DNA from: Rhodoferax sp.
Lineage (GTDB): Bacteria > Pseudomonadota > Gammaproteobacteria > Burkholderiales > Burkholderiaceae_C
DNA: 64,000 nucleotides
Assembly (NCBI GenBank): GCA_019449595.1
Contig: JAGRPL010000004.1
Location: forward strand, 806,001-870,000
Direction: 5' to 3'
In this document: positions 17,899 to 27,377 of the stretch, in pieces
Layout of the letters: each line of letters opens with the position of its first letter
How positions within the stretch are numbered: position 1 is the stretch's first letter
Notes under the pieces: generated by a model
Seen by the model: only the letters and a program-made list of their open reading frames with translations
The model's database searches: none
What the model was told of the DNA's origin: nothing
Program-made: the position numbers and the translations under genes

Positions 17899-18618
17899 CT
17901 AATGGCCGCCCAGGTAAGCGGCCTTCACGGCCGGATCGTTCTTGAGTTTGTCTGCCGGTCCGTGCACGGCAATGCGTCCGTTTTCCAGCACGTAGCCGTA
18001 GTCGGACACGTTCAGTGCGGCAGCGGCGAACTGCTCCACCAGCAGCATGGTCACGCCTTCCTGGCGCAACCGCGAGATGATGTGGAACACCTCTTCCACC
18101 AGGATGGGGGCCAGCCCCATGGAAGGCTCGTCCAGCAGCACGACGTCCGGGTTCATCATCATGGCGCGGGCCATGGCCAGCATCTGCTGCTCACCGCCGG
18201 ACAGGGTGCCGGCGAGCTGCGTGCGGCGTTCCTTGAGCCGGGGAAAGTATTCCATGGCCCGTTCCAGGTCGGCGTTGACGTCGCCCTTGGCCCGTGAACC
18301 CGTGAAGCGGGGAAAAGCCCCTAGCAGCAGGTTGTCGTTCACCGTCATGGTGGCAAACACACGCCGCCCCTCGGGCGAGTGGGCCAGCCCCAGCTTGGCA
18401 ATGTGGTACGACTCCTTGCCGGTGATATCGGTCTCACCCAGGGTAATGTTGCCCTCGCGGGGGGCGATCATGCCGGAAACGGCGCGCATGGTCGTGGTCT
18501 TGCCGGCGCCATTGCTGCCAATCAGGGTCACGACGCGGCCCTTGGGCACTTCCAGGCTGATGCCGTGCAGCACCTCGACCTTGCCATAGCCCGCATGCAG
18601 GTTGGAAATCTTGAGCAT
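17899..18618 (-). CDS. livF: branched-chain amino acid ABC transporter ATPase
   Basis: A 239-residue ATPase with Walker A GSNGAGKTT (about residue 38), signature LSGGEQQMLAMARAMM, Walker B VVLLDEPSMGLAP and the LivF-type LLVEQF at the H-loop. The ATG at 18618 (MLKISNLHAGYGK) fits family alignments better than the TTG 12 bases upstream. It is the last gene of a livK-livH-livMG-livF operon and is 21 bases after the fused permease/ATPase gene. Confidence 0.93.
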   Translation of the reverse strand: MLKISNLHAGYGKVEVLHGISLEVPKGRVVTLIGSNGAGKTTTMRAVSGMIAPREGNITLGETDITGKESYHIAKLGLAHSPEGRRVFATMTVNDNLLLGAFPRFTGSRAKGDVNADLERAMEYFPRLKERRTQLAGTLSGGEQQMLAMARAMMMNPDVVLLDEPSMGLAPILVEEVFHIISRLRQEGVTMLLVEQFAAAALNVSDYGYVLENGRIAVHGPADKLKNDPAVKAAYLGGH

Positions 18619-18639
18619 CTTGTAGTCCAAATGGTTGGG

Positions 18640-20583
18640 TCAGGCAGCGGACAACGCAGCTGCGTCGCCACCGAGATAGGCCTCGACGACCTTGGGGTCG
18701 GTCTGCACGACCGAGGGGGTGCCCTCGGCAATCTTCTGGCCGAAGTCGAGCACGGTGACCGTGTCGCAGATCGACATCACCACGTCCATGTGGTGCTCAA
18801 TGAGGATCACGGTGATGCCTTCACCCCGAATCTTCTGGATGATGGAAACCAGCTCCTTGATGTCTGGCGCCGTCAGGCCGGCTGCGGGCTCGTCCAGCAG
18901 TAGTAGCTGTGGGTTGAGGGCCAGCGCCCGCGCAATTTCGAGCAGCCGCTGCTTACCGTAGGGCAGGTTGCGGGCCTCTTCGCCGGCCAGGTCGCTCAGC
19001 CCCACGAATTGCAGTAGGGCGTGCGCGCGGGATGCACTCTGGTCCCGCTCGCGCCGGTAGCGCGGTGTGTGCAGGGCCACGTCCAGCAGGTTGCTGGCAT
19101 AGGTGTGGTGCAGGCCGACCAGCACGTTTTGCATGGCGGTCATTTCGCCGAACAGCTGCACGTTCTGGAACGTCCGGGCTATGCCGGAGAGGGCGATCTC
19201 GGACGAGCTCCGCTTCACCAGTGAACGGTCTTCGAAGGCGATGCTGCCGGCCGTTGGCACGTAGATGCCGGTCAGGACGTTCATCATCGTGCTCTTGCCG
19301 GAACCATTCGGGCCGATCAGGCCGTGGATCGTGCCGCGCCGGATGCGCAGGTCGACGTTGTTGAGGGCCTTGAGGCCGCCAAACTGCATCAGGATGCCGG
19401 ATGCCACCAGGATTTCCTCCGCCGTGGCAGCGGTCTGGTGCTGCAGGGCCTTTTCAACATGGGCGGTGGCGCGCGTGGTTTCGGCGTCGGACTGCGCGTA
19501 GCTCTGCAGGTTCAGGGTTGCGCGCACGAAGCCGACGATGCCATCCTGCAGGTAATAGACGACGAAGAGGGTGATGAGGCCGAAGATGGACAGGCGCCAG
19601 TCGGTCATGGCCGTCAGCACGTAGGAGAGGCCGGCAAACGCGACGCTGACGGCCACTGGAATCGCCACATTGCCCACCGTCTTCTTCTTGCGCGCCACCA
19701 GTACCACGCTGCCGATGATGATCAGGACAGCCAGTGCCACGGACACCATGCGGAACAACTCGATGTCGTCGAGCAGCTTGGGCAGCATCACGATGATGGC
19801 TGCACCCAGCATGGCGCCGACGCGCGTCTTGCGCCCGCCCATGATGATGGCCAGCAGGAACATCACCGTCAGTTCGAAGTTGTAGGTGTTGGGCGAGATG
19901 TACTGCTCGGAGTAGGCGTACAGCGAACCGGCCAGACCGGCCAGGCCGGCGCTGATGACGAAGGCGTACACCTTGTAGCGGTAAACCGAAACGCCCATGC
20001 AGTCGGACGCCACCGGGCTGCCGCGCAACGCTTCAAAGGCCCGCCCGAGCTGTGACCGCAAAATGCGGTGCACAAGCACCAGGGAGGCGATCAGCAGAAC
20101 CCCGACCAGCCAGAAAAACTCCTGCTCGTCCATCTGGTGACCAAAGAGGCTGGGCTTCTCCACTTTGATGCCCATGGGGCCTTCGGTGAGGAAAGTCATC
20201 TCGTTGATGAGAATCTGGATGATGGTGCCGAAGGCCAGTGTGACCATGGCGAGGTAGGGCCCGGTGACCCGCAGCGCGGGCAGCGCCAGCAGGGCGCCAA
20301 AAATGGCGGTGACCACGATGGCGGCCGGCAGCGTCACCCACAGTGGAGCCCCCAGATGGAGCACCAGCACCCCGGCGGTGTAGGCACCGATGCCGAACAG
20401 GCCGGCATGGCCGAGCGACACCTGTCCGGTGTAGCCCACAACGATATCCAGGCCGAACAGCACGATCGCATAGATCATGATGGTTTCCAGCAGGTGGATG
20501 TAGTACGGATTACCCACCGCCATGGGGAAGAGCGCCAGCGCGAGAATGCCCAGCGCCGAGAGAGCCAATTGCGATCGCTTCAT
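18640..20583 (-). CDS. fused LivM permease and LivG ATPase
   Basis: A 647-residue fusion. Residues 1 to about 320 form a LivM-type permease with roughly eight to ten membrane segments (GYTGQVSLGHAGLFGIGAY is the family signature, given here in two parts: GYTGQVSLGHAG, LFGIGAY). About 320-390 hold extra hydrophobic segments and a linker. From about 400 comes a LivG ATPase: Walker A GPNGSGKST, Q-loop ARTFQNVQLF, signature LPYGKQRLLEIARAL, Walker B LLLLDEPAAGLT, H-loop IEHHMD. No stop or frameshift separates the halves. Such fusions occur in Burkholderiales. It overlaps nothing: 2 bases separate it from livH. Confidence 0.9.
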   Translation of the reverse strand: MKRSQLALSALGILALALFPMAVGNPYYIHLLETIMIYAIVLFGLDIVVGYTGQVSLGHAGLFGIGAYTAGVLVLHLGAPLWVTLPAAIVVTAIFGALLALPALRVTGPYLAMVTLAFGTIIQILINEMTFLTEGPMGIKVEKPSLFGHQMDEQEFFWLVGVLLIASLVLVHRILRSQLGRAFEALRGSPVASDCMGVSVYRYKVYAFVISAGLAGLAGSLYAYSEQYISPNTYNFELTVMFLLAIIMGGRKTRVGAMLGAAIIVMLPKLLDDIELFRMVSVALAVLIIIGSVVLVARKKKTVGNVAIPVAVSVAFAGLSYVLTAMTDWRLSIFGLITLFVVYYLQDGIVGFVRATLNLQSYAQSDAETTRATAHVEKALQHQTAATAEEILVASGILMQFGGLKALNNVDLRIRRGTIHGLIGPNGSGKSTMMNVLTGIYVPTAGSIAFEDRSLVKRSSSEIALSGIARTFQNVQLFGEMTAMQNVLVGLHHTYASNLLDVALHTPRYRRERDQSASRAHALLQFVGLSDLAGEEARNLPYGKQRLLEIARALALNPQLLLLDEPAAGLTAPDIKELVSIIQKIRGEGITVILIEHHMDVVMSICDTVTVLDFGQKIAEGTPSVVQTDPKVVEAYLGGDAAALSAA

Positions 20584-20585
20584 TC

Positions 20586-21461
20586 TCAAACTTTCTTGAT
20601 TGCGTTTTTGCCGAACAGCCCTGCGGGCTTGAGCGCGAGCACGATGAGCAGCAGTACCAGGCCGGGTACGTCCTTGTAGCCGGTGGAAATGTAGAAACCG
20701 GTGGTGGTCTCGGCAACGCCCAGAATGATCCCCCCCACAATAATTCCCAACCCGCTGGTCAGTCCGCCGATGATGGCGACCGCGAACGCCTTGAGGCCCA
20801 GTACCGACCCCATGGTGGCGCCGGTCAGGGTCAGTGGTGCAATTAATACCCCCGCGACCGCGGCCGTGATGGACGACAGCGCGTAGGAGAAGGTGATAAC
20901 CAAGCTGGTATTGATGCCCATCAGCTTGGCGGCGTCGCGGTCGTTGAATGTTGCCACGACAGCCTTGCCGTAGATCGAGCGGCGGTTGAATATTTCCACC
21001 GACAGCATCATCAGCAGCGCGCCCACCACGACGAGGATTTCCATGGGCAGGATGTTGGCCCCCAGGAAGTGCAGCGGGGCTTCCGGCAGCGGCGACGGAA
21101 AGCGCAGATCGTCGCGCCCCCACACGTTTTCAGCGACGTTCTTGAAAATGATGCCCAGTGCAATGGTGGACATGATCCAGCCGAACTCACTCTTGATCTT
21201 GATGGCCGGACGCACACCAATGCGTTCGACCAGCGCGCCCTGCGCGGCGCCGAAAAGACACACCAGCGGAATCATCAACCAGTAGTTGATGCCCAGCCCC
21301 ACGCACGAAAGTCCGACCAGCGCGCCCAGCATCAAGGCCTCACCCTGTCCGAAATTCAGGGTGTCGGAGGTGGCGAATGTGAGCTGGTAGCCGAATGCAA
21401 TGACGGCGTAAATCATGCCCAGCGCAATACCGCTGAACACCAGTTGAATCAAGATCTGCAT
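20586..21461 (-). CDS. livH: branched-chain amino acid ABC transporter permease
   Basis: A 291-residue inner-membrane permease with about eight hydrophobic segments. Family wording is seen at GMIYAVIAFGYQLTFATSDTLNFGQGEALMLGA (short pieces: FGYQLTFATS, LNFGQGE) and the EAA-like region near 200. ATG at 21461 starts MQILIQLVFSGIALG. It partners with the LivM half of the fused protein to form the channel for leucine, isoleucine, valine or a related compound; the substrate is set by the binding protein. Confidence 0.93.
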   Translation of the reverse strand: MQILIQLVFSGIALGMIYAVIAFGYQLTFATSDTLNFGQGEALMLGALVGLSCVGLGINYWLMIPLVCLFGAAQGALVERIGVRPAIKIKSEFGWIMSTIALGIIFKNVAENVWGRDDLRFPSPLPEAPLHFLGANILPMEILVVVGALLMMLSVEIFNRRSIYGKAVVATFNDRDAAKLMGINTSLVITFSYALSSITAAVAGVLIAPLTLTGATMGSVLGLKAFAVAIIGGLTSGLGIIVGGIILGVAETTTGFYISTGYKDVPGLVLLLIVLALKPAGLFGKNAIKKV

Positions 21462-21564
21462 ACGGTCCTTTGAGTACACGCGGCCCAGTCGGCCGGTGCA
21501 GAGATCACGAAGTAGCGGGACACGGGCACAGCCCGCATCCCGCGTCCATGGCTTGTGGCCTTAT

Positions 21565-22800
21565 TTACTTCTTCTTCGTTTGCGACAGGGCGCCCTTGGC
21601 TTCCGTGTCTTTCACGCGGACTTGGGAAGCCTTTTTCTGGTCTTCAGGGTAAGCGTAGACCACCTTCTGTCCCTTGACTTCGCCCATGACGGGAATGTTG
21701 ACCGTGATGGCCTCGTGGTCGGTCTTGGAGAAGGGTTTGGTGTAGGTGGTCACCACGCCTTCCACCGGAGCCTTCAGGTCTTCCAGTGCCGCCTTGACCT
21801 TGGGGCCATCCGTGGAGCCGGCCTGCTTGATGGCGGCAGCCAGCAGGTAGACCGAGTCATAACCCTGGGCAGCCGACACCGGAGAGTCGATGCGGGCATT
21901 CTTGGGGTTGAAGGTCTTCAGGTAGCTGATGATGAAGGACTGGCGCTTGGGCGTGGTTGGCTCCTGGATGAAGGTCTGGGGCATGCGTGCACCCTCGCCG
22001 CCAGGGCCTGCATTGTCGATGTAGTTGGCCATCGACAGGGTCCAGCTGCCGACCATGGGGACTTTCCAGCCGAGCTTGGTCATGCCGTTGGCGATCTGGG
22101 CCAGTTCGGGGCCGATGGCGTACGTCAGGATGGCTTCGGCGCCGGCTTCCTTGGCCTTGAGCAGCTGGGCGGTCATGTCAACATCCTTGATGTTGAACTT
22201 TTCGACGGCCACGGGCTTGAGGCCCTTCAGTGCCAAGGCCTTCTCCAGATCTTCGCGACCCAGTTGACCGTAGTTGGTGGAGTCCGCCAGGATGGCGACC
22301 TTCTTGAAGCCCCGGCGGGTAATGGCTTCTTCCACAATCATGGGCGCCTGGATACTGTCGTGAGCCGAATTGCGGAAAATGTAGTTGTCGGGCTGGTTGT
22401 CAAACTGGTGGGTAATGACCGAGCCGGTTGCCACGTTATTCATGACCGGGATCTTGGCTTCTTGGTAGAAACGCTGTGACGCCAACGCCACACCCGTGTT
22501 GATAAAGCCCAGCGTGGCGACCACTTTTTCCTTGTTGATCAGTTCCTGCGCGATTTGCACGCTGCGTTCGTTCTTGGCTTCGTCATCACGTTCGACCAGC
22601 AACAGGGGGCGTCCCAGAACCCCGCCAGCCTTGTTGATTTCGTCTGCGGCCAGACGGACGCCATCGCGCATGCTGACGCCCATGGACGAGGAACCACCAG
22701 TGTAGGGGCCGGATACCCCCACCTTGATGGGGTCGGCTGCCGAAGCACCCAGTGCGGTCAAGGCCAGTGCGATGGCGGTCAATCCTGATTTCAATTTCAT
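21565..22800 (-). CDS. livK: branched-chain amino acid ABC transporter binding protein
   Basis: A 411-residue periplasmic binding protein. A Sec signal peptide (residues 1-22, cleavage after GASA) precedes a type-1 periplasmic-binding fold of the Leu/Ile/Val family, with VGVSGPYTGGSSSMG, DEINKAGGVLGRPLLL and DSTNYGQLG recognisable. It heads the operon with 103 bases before livH. Ligand cannot be assigned from sequence: the family also binds amides, urea, and aromatic compounds. A perfect inverted repeat 33 bases upstream of the start may be its operator. Confidence 0.92.
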   Translation of the reverse strand: MKLKSGLTAIALALTALGASAADPIKVGVSGPYTGGSSSMGVSMRDGVRLAADEINKAGGVLGRPLLLVERDDEAKNERSVQIAQELINKEKVVATLGFINTGVALASQRFYQEAKIPVMNNVATGSVITHQFDNQPDNYIFRNSAHDSIQAPMIVEEAITRRGFKKVAILADSTNYGQLGREDLEKALALKGLKPVAVEKFNIKDVDMTAQLLKAKEAGAEAILTYAIGPELAQIANGMTKLGWKVPMVGSWTLSMANYIDNAGPGGEGARMPQTFIQEPTTPKRQSFIISYLKTFNPKNARIDSPVSAAQGYDSVYLLAAAIKQAGSTDGPKVKAALEDLKAPVEGVVTTYTKPFSKTDHEAITVNIPVMGEVKGQKVVYAYPEDQKKASQVRVKDTEAKGALSQTKKK

Positions 22801-23167
22801 TGTCTTGTCTCCTGTTTTTCTGTCAATTGTTGAAAGTGGCCATACCACTTTAAGACGTGAAGGCTGGCGTGTCATTAGGCAAAACCCCGCCATCCGTTGT
22901 TGTTGTACCAAAAAACACATACACCTGTCTTGCACTGACCCTTGTAACAGCTTCGCGTGACGGGCGTGAGGCGGCGAACCCGTGGGGCACGGGTTTCCGG
23001 TACGCAGCCTGGCAGGGACGTGTGGCGACCCGTGGGGAATGGTGCAGCCTGCGCGTGACAAGGCAGCGCACTACAGGGTGTGGGGGGGCGGACGCCGGCT
23101 TGGAGCCACACCGGGGTGGAGAGCGCCGCGCTGGCGCAACTCCGCTGTTCAGGAGGGTGGGGACGGG
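22801..23167. other. intergenic region upstream of livK
   Basis: A 367-base gap between livK (minus) and the 3' end of the oxidoreductase gene (minus). No convincing gene is seen. It holds the inverted repeat at 22833-22851 and a second hairpin around 22977-22996 (AACCCGT and ACGGGTT arms) without a T tract. Confidence 0.55.
22833..22851. promoter_or_regulatory. inverted repeat upstream of livK
   Basis: AAAGTGG-CCATA-CCACTTT is a perfect 7-base inverted repeat with a 5-base centre, 33 bases before the livK start codon. Position fits an operator or a leader hairpin. No regulator is known. Confidence 0.4.
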
Positions 23168-24142
23168 TCAGTTCACCATCACCAGCTTGCCCATGACGCC
23201 GCGCGAACCCATGTGGGCATAGGCGGCCTTGAGCTCGGCCATGGGCATGGTGCGGTCGATGACGGGCTTGATCTTGCCCTGGCCATACCACTGGGCCAGT
23301 TCGCCCATCATGGCGGCATTGGCCTTGGGTTCGCGCTTGGCAAAGTCGCCCCAGAACACGCCGACGATGCTGGCACCCTTGAGCAGGGCCAGGTTGAAGG
23401 GCAGTGCGGGAATGGGGCCGGAGGCAAAGCCCACCACCAGGTAACGCCCACGCCAGGCAATGGAGCGGAAGGCTGGCTCGGCAAAGTCGCCGCCCACGGG
23501 GTCGTAGATCACGTCCGGCCCCTTGCCGCCGGTGAGCTCCTTGAGGGCGTCGCGCAGATTGGCGGTGGTGTAGTTGATGGTTTCATCCGCACCGATCTTC
23601 TTGCACAGCGCGCACTTTTCGTCGGTGGAGGCGGCGGCAATCACCCTGGCGCCCATGGCCTTGGCGATCTGGATGGCCGAGGTGCCCACGCCGCCGGCAG
23701 CGCCCAGCACCAGCACGGTCTCGCCGGCCTTGAGCTGGGCACGGTCCACCAGCGCGTGGTAGGAGGTGGCGTAGATCATGATGAAGGCGGCCGCGTCCAC
23801 GAACGGGAAGCCCGCTGGCAGCGGCATGCACAGGGCAGCCGGGGCCAGCGTGTGGGTGCCAAAGCCGCCGGTGCCGGAGAGGCAGGCCACGTTCTGGCCG
23901 ACCTTGAGGTGGGTGACGCCTTCGCCTACGGCCTCGATGACGCCAGCGTACTCCGAGCCCGGCACAAAGGGCAGGGGCGGCTTCATCTGGTACTTGTTCT
24001 GCACGATCAGGATGTCGGGGAAGTTCAGGCTCGCGGCCTTGATGGCGATCAGCACCTCACCGGCCTTGGGCTGGGGCGTGGGCAGTTCTTTCCAGGTCAG
24101 GGCGTCAACGCCGATGGGGTTCTCACAAAGCCAGGCATGCAT
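23168..24142 (-). CDS. NADPH:quinone oxidoreductase family protein
   Basis: A 324-residue medium-chain dehydrogenase/reductase of the zinc-free quinone reductase group. A GroES-like N-terminal half (LPTPQPKAGEVLI, ASLNFPDILI, PFVPGSEYAGVIEAVG) precedes a Rossmann half with LVLGAAGGVGTSAIQIAKAMGARV as the nucleotide loop (short form AAGGVGTSAIQ). No zinc-binding cysteine set is present. It should reduce quinones or alpha,beta-unsaturated carbonyls with NADPH, but the natural substrate is unknown. It is a single gene, divergent from surE with 130 bases between. Confidence 0.9.
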   Translation of the reverse strand: MHAWLCENPIGVDALTWKELPTPQPKAGEVLIAIKAASLNFPDILIVQNKYQMKPPLPFVPGSEYAGVIEAVGEGVTHLKVGQNVACLSGTGGFGTHTLAPAALCMPLPAGFPFVDAAAFIMIYATSYHALVDRAQLKAGETVLVLGAAGGVGTSAIQIAKAMGARVIAAASTDEKCALCKKIGADETINYTTANLRDALKELTGGKGPDVIYDPVGGDFAEPAFRSIAWRGRYLVVGFASGPIPALPFNLALLKGASIVGVFWGDFAKREPKANAAMMGELAQWYGQGKIKPVIDRTMPMAELKAAYAHMGSRGVMGKLVMVN

Positions 24143-24272
24143 GGGGAAGTCTCCAAAAAAGGTGGACGCATCATAGGGCCATGGTGCGGCCAAAATTGTC
24201 TCTGGCGTGACCCGCCCGGCACGACCAAGGGTTTGCCCTGCCACCTACAATGGCACGCTACTCCCCGAGATT

Positions 24273-25052
24273 ATGAAAATCCTTATTTCCAACGACGACG
24301 GTTACCAGGCCCCCGGTCTTGCGGCGCTGTATGAAGCCCTGAAAGAGGTGGCCGAGGTTGAGGTGATTGCCCCCGAACACAACAACAGTGCCAAATCCAA
24401 TGCGCTGACCCTGCATTCGCCGCTGTACGTGACCCGGGCGACCAACGGATTCCGGTTTGTGAACGGCACTCCGGCCGACTGCGTGCACATCGCCCTGACC
24501 GGTCTGCTGGACTACCGGCCGGATCTGGTGATTTCGGGCATCAACAATGGCGCCAACATGGGCGATGACACCATTTACTCCGGTACCGTGGGCGCGGCCA
24601 TGGAAGGCTACCTGTTTGGGGTTCCCGCCATTGCGTTCTCGCAGGTGGAGAAAGACTGGCACCACGTGGACGCCGCTGCCCGCAAGGCGCGGGACCTGGT
24701 GTTGGCCATGGCCCAGCAGCAGTTGATCACCCACACGCCCTGGTTGCTCAATGTGAATATTCCCAATTTGCCGTATGAGCAGATCGGCAGCATGAAGCTG
24801 TGCCGCCTGGGCAGGCGTCATTCGGCCGAGAAGGTCATTCAGCAGGTCAGCCCCCGGGGGGAAACCATGTACTGGATCGGCGCGGCCGGCCCGGTGAAGG
24901 ACGATGCCGACGGCACCGATTTCCATGCCACCGCCCAGGGCCACATCGCCATGACGCCGCTCAAGGTGGACCTGACCGACCATGACAACCTGCAGTACTG
25001 GGCCCAGTCCGCTTCGCGCCTGGCTGCCAGCCTGCAAACGGCCAAGCCATGA
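24273..25052 (+). CDS. surE: 5'/3'-nucleotidase SurE
   Basis: A 259-residue metal-dependent nucleotidase that dephosphorylates nucleoside monophosphates. The metal site [13 protein letters not shown] opens the protein and [21 protein letters not shown] and [13 protein letters not shown] follow, all family signatures. Length is standard. The stop overlaps the pcm start (ATGA), the classic surE-pcm arrangement that leads into nlpD and rpoS in proteobacteria. Expression with stationary-phase genes is likely. Confidence 0.97.
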   Translation: MKILISNDDGYQAPGLAALYEALKEVAEVEVIAPEHNNSAKSNALTLHSPLYVTRATNGFRFVNGTPADCVHIALTGLLDYRPDLVISGINNGANMGDDTIYSGTVGAAMEGYLFGVPAIAFSQVEKDWHHVDAAARKARDLVLAMAQQQLITHTPWLLNVNIPNLPYEQIGSMKLCRLGRRHSAEKVIQQVSPRGETMYWIGAAGPVKDDADGTDFHATAQGHIAMTPLKVDLTDHDNLQYWAQSASRLAASLQTAKP

Positions 25053-25873
25053 AGCAGCGCCCCTCTTTTCCGGCGCGGCTGGACGTGACGCTGGCCAAGA
25101 ACCGACCCAGCCCGCACGGCGCGCCATTGGCTGGCCAGACCACCGTGGCCAAAGCCCCGGTGTTCGGCGGCCTCCAAGGCGCCAAGCCTGCGCCCCTGGC
25201 AGCCGTGCCGCATGGCGTGGGCATGGACTCCAGCGCGGTGCGCCTGCGCATGGTGCAGAAGCTTGCCGCCCAGGGCGTGACCGACCCGCAGGTGTTGATG
25301 GCCATGGGCACCGTCGAGCGCCACCGTTTTGTGGACAGCGCCCTGGTCAACCAGGCCTACGAGGACACCAGCCTGCCCATCGGGCTGGGGCAGACCATTT
25401 CCAAGCCCGGGGTGGTCTCGCGCATGGCCGAGTTGCTGCGCAACGGTCAGACCGGCAAGCTGGGTCGTGTGCTGGAGATTGGTACCGGCTGTGGCTACCA
25501 GGCCGCCGTGCTGAGCCTGCTGGCCAGCGAGGTCTACAGCATCGAGCGCCTGCGCGGCCTGCACGACAAGGCGCGCGAGAACCTGCGCCACTTGCGTCTG
25601 TCCAATCTGCACCTGTTGTTCGGCGACGGCATGGCGGGCTACGCCAAGGGCGCGCCGTACGCGGCCATCATTGCCGCGGCCGGGGGCGAGGCCGTGCCGC
25701 AGGCCTGGGTGGATCAGCTGGCCATGGGGGGGCGCCTGGTGGCCCCGGTGGTCGCGGCAGGGGCGCCGGGCGGAACCCAGGCGTTGCTGGTGTTGGACAA
25801 GACGCCGCAGGGCATCCGCCAGACCCTTCTGGAGGCAGTGCATTTTGTCCCTCTAAAATCAGGCGTTGCTTGA
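25049..25873 (+). CDS. pcm: protein-L-isoaspartate O-methyltransferase
   Basis: A 274-residue repair enzyme that methylates isoaspartyl residues in aged proteins using S-adenosylmethionine. The SAM loop [26 protein letters not shown] and the substrate-binding motif [19 protein letters not shown] ([13 protein letters not shown]) are present. It carries an N-terminal extension of roughly 55 residues relative to E. coli Pcm (208 residues). It overlaps surE by 4 bases and precedes nlpD by 11. Confidence 0.95.
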   Translation: MKQRPSFPARLDVTLAKNRPSPHGAPLAGQTTVAKAPVFGGLQGAKPAPLAAVPHGVGMDSSAVRLRMVQKLAAQGVTDPQVLMAMGTVERHRFVDSALVNQAYEDTSLPIGLGQTISKPGVVSRMAELLRNGQTGKLGRVLEIGTGCGYQAAVLSLLASEVYSIERLRGLHDKARENLRHLRLSNLHLLFGDGMAGYAKGAPYAAIIAAAGGEAVPQAWVDQLAMGGRLVAPVVAAGAPGGTQALLVLDKTPQGIRQTLLEAVHFVPLKSGVA

Positions 25874-25884
25874 AGGAAGTGCTT

Positions 25885-26772
25885 ATGTTCGGGTTTATGC
25901 GTGGGAGTTTCTGGTTGGTGTTGGCTGCTGCGGGCGTGCTGCTGTCTGGCTGCGGCTCCAAACCGCTCAATCGTGCGCCGGTGGAAGACCGGGGTTCCGC
26001 TGCCAACCGGGTGGGCATGGACGGGCGCACGGCCGCCGTCAAGCAGCCACCAGGTTTCGAGAACGCAGGCAAGGCGGGCTACTACACCGTCAAGCCGGGT
26101 GACACCATGATCCACATCGGTCTGGAGACCGGGCAGAGCCACAAGGATATTGCCCGCTGGAACAACCTGGAGAACCCCAACCGCATCGAAGTTGGCCAGG
26201 TCTTGCGGGTGGTTCCGCCGGTCGTCCACGAAACGGCGGTTGCCAAGCCCGTGGCGTCAGCGGCTGTGACACCCACGCCGATTGCGGCCGGGCCCGCCAA
26301 GCCAGCCTCGGCGCCGGCTTCTGCAGCCAGTGCAGCACCGGTGGCTGCGCCAGCCCCGGCTCCCGCATCGGCACCGGCACCCGTTGCAGGCGCGGGCAGC
26401 GATGACGACCTGGGCCTGATCTGGCCGGGCCGCGGGGCGATTCTGGCGGGCTACGACGAAGTGAAGAACAAAGGGCTGGACATTGGCGGTGCAGCCGGTG
26501 ACCCTGTGCTGGCCGCCGCCGAAGGCCGCGTGGTGTATGCCGGCGCCGGCCTGCGGGGCTATGGCAACCTGGTCATCCTCAAGCACAACAACACCTTCCT
26601 GACCGCCTATGCCCACAACCAGACCTTGCTGGTCAAGGAAGACCAGACGGTCAAGAAGGGGCAGAAGATCGCGGAGATGGGCAACAGCGATGCCGACCGG
26701 GTGAAGCTGCACTTCGAGGTGCGCCGGCAGGGCAAACCGGTGGACCCGGCCAAATACCTGCCCGCCCGGTAA
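25885..26772 (+). CDS. nlpD: NlpD-like lipoprotein with LysM and LytM domains
   Basis: A 295-residue outer-membrane lipoprotein: signal peptide with lipobox LLSGC (Cys near 23), a LysM peptidoglycan-binding domain (about 65-112, YYTVKPGDTM and NRIEVGQVLRV), an alanine/proline linker (120-175) and a LytM/M23 domain (180-295). The zinc ligands are degraded: KNKGLDIGG lacks the first histidine and [10 protein letters not shown] lacks the first histidine of HxH. As with E. coli NlpD, it should activate an amidase (AmiC) at division rather than cut peptidoglycan. It follows pcm and precedes rpoS, whose promoter often lies inside nlpD. Confidence 0.93.
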   Translation: MFGFMRGSFWLVLAAAGVLLSGCGSKPLNRAPVEDRGSAANRVGMDGRTAAVKQPPGFENAGKAGYYTVKPGDTMIHIGLETGQSHKDIARWNNLENPNRIEVGQVLRVVPPVVHETAVAKPVASAAVTPTPIAAGPAKPASAPASAASAAPVAAPAPAPASAPAPVAGAGSDDDLGLIWPGRGAILAGYDEVKNKGLDIGGAAGDPVLAAAEGRVVYAGAGLRGYGNLVILKHNNTFLTAYAHNQTLLVKEDQTVKKGQKIAEMGNSDADRVKLHFEVRRQGKPVDPAKYLPAR

Positions 26773-26904
26773 GGTACTTGACTGGCCCGGTGTGGATTCC
26801 AAAATGGGGTCCACTGTTTGCGTGGTGCGTGTATTTGCGATGAAAATGGGGTGACGGCTACGGTGGTTTGATGCGGTGTGTTGGGGTGTGTGAAAGGACT
26901 GCTC

Positions 26905-27366
26905 ATGTTGAGGCTGAGTCAGATAGTCAGACGCTACAGAACGCATGGCCTGGCCGCGCTGGTATCCGCTTTGGTCCTGGCCGGTTGTGCCGCGCTCAAT
27001 CAGCTGGCATGGGCCTGGCCCAGCGATGGCCCCGTTATCGCTGTATTTGACGAGTCCAGGAACAAGGGCCTGGATTTTGGCGGCACGGCCGGTGACCCGG
27101 TACGGGCGGCAGCCGATGGCCGGGTGGTGTATGCCGGCTCCAGCCTGCGGGGCTACGGCAACATGGTCATCCTCAAGCATGACAACACCTATCTGAGTGC
27201 CTACGCCCACAACCGTTCCCTGCTGGTGAAGGAAGACCAGCTCGTTCGCCGGGGGCAGAAAATTGCCGAGATGGGCAGCAGCGAGTCCGACCGGGTCAAG
27301 CTGCATTTCGAAGTGCGCATGAAGGGCAAGCCGGTTGATCCGGCCCCGTATCTGCCGGCCCGGTAG
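26905..27366 (+). CDS. second LytM-domain lipoprotein, tandem paralogue of NlpD
   Basis: A 153-residue protein: a lipoprotein-type signal (LVLAGC, Cys near 31) and then the LytM domain alone, without LysM or the Ala/Pro linker. From KGLDFGG to its YLPAR end it closely follows the preceding protein, and the DNA is visibly similar too (GTGGTGTATGCCGGC in both). Zinc ligands are degraded in the same way, so it too is probably an amidase activator or a scaffold. ATG at 26905 has AAAGGA 7 bases upstream. This looks like a local partial duplication of nlpD inserted before rpoS. Confidence 0.85.
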   Translation: MLRLSQIVRRYRTHGLAALVSALVLAGCAALNQLAWAWPSDGPVIAVFDESRNKGLDFGGTAGDPVRAAADGRVVYAGSSLRGYGNMVILKHDNTYLSAYAHNRSLLVKEDQLVRRGQKIAEMGSSESDRVKLHFEVRMKGKPVDPAPYLPAR

Positions 27367-27377
27367 CGGAGAGCACC

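Noticed and set aside
22977..22996. Hairpin with AACCCGT/ACGGGTT arms as a terminator
   Set aside because: No T tract follows on either strand and it lies more than 150 bases from the nearest gene end.
26890..27366. GTG at 26890 as the start of the second LytM protein
   Set aside because: The ATG at 26905 has a well-spaced AAAGGA, and the signal peptide is more regular from there.
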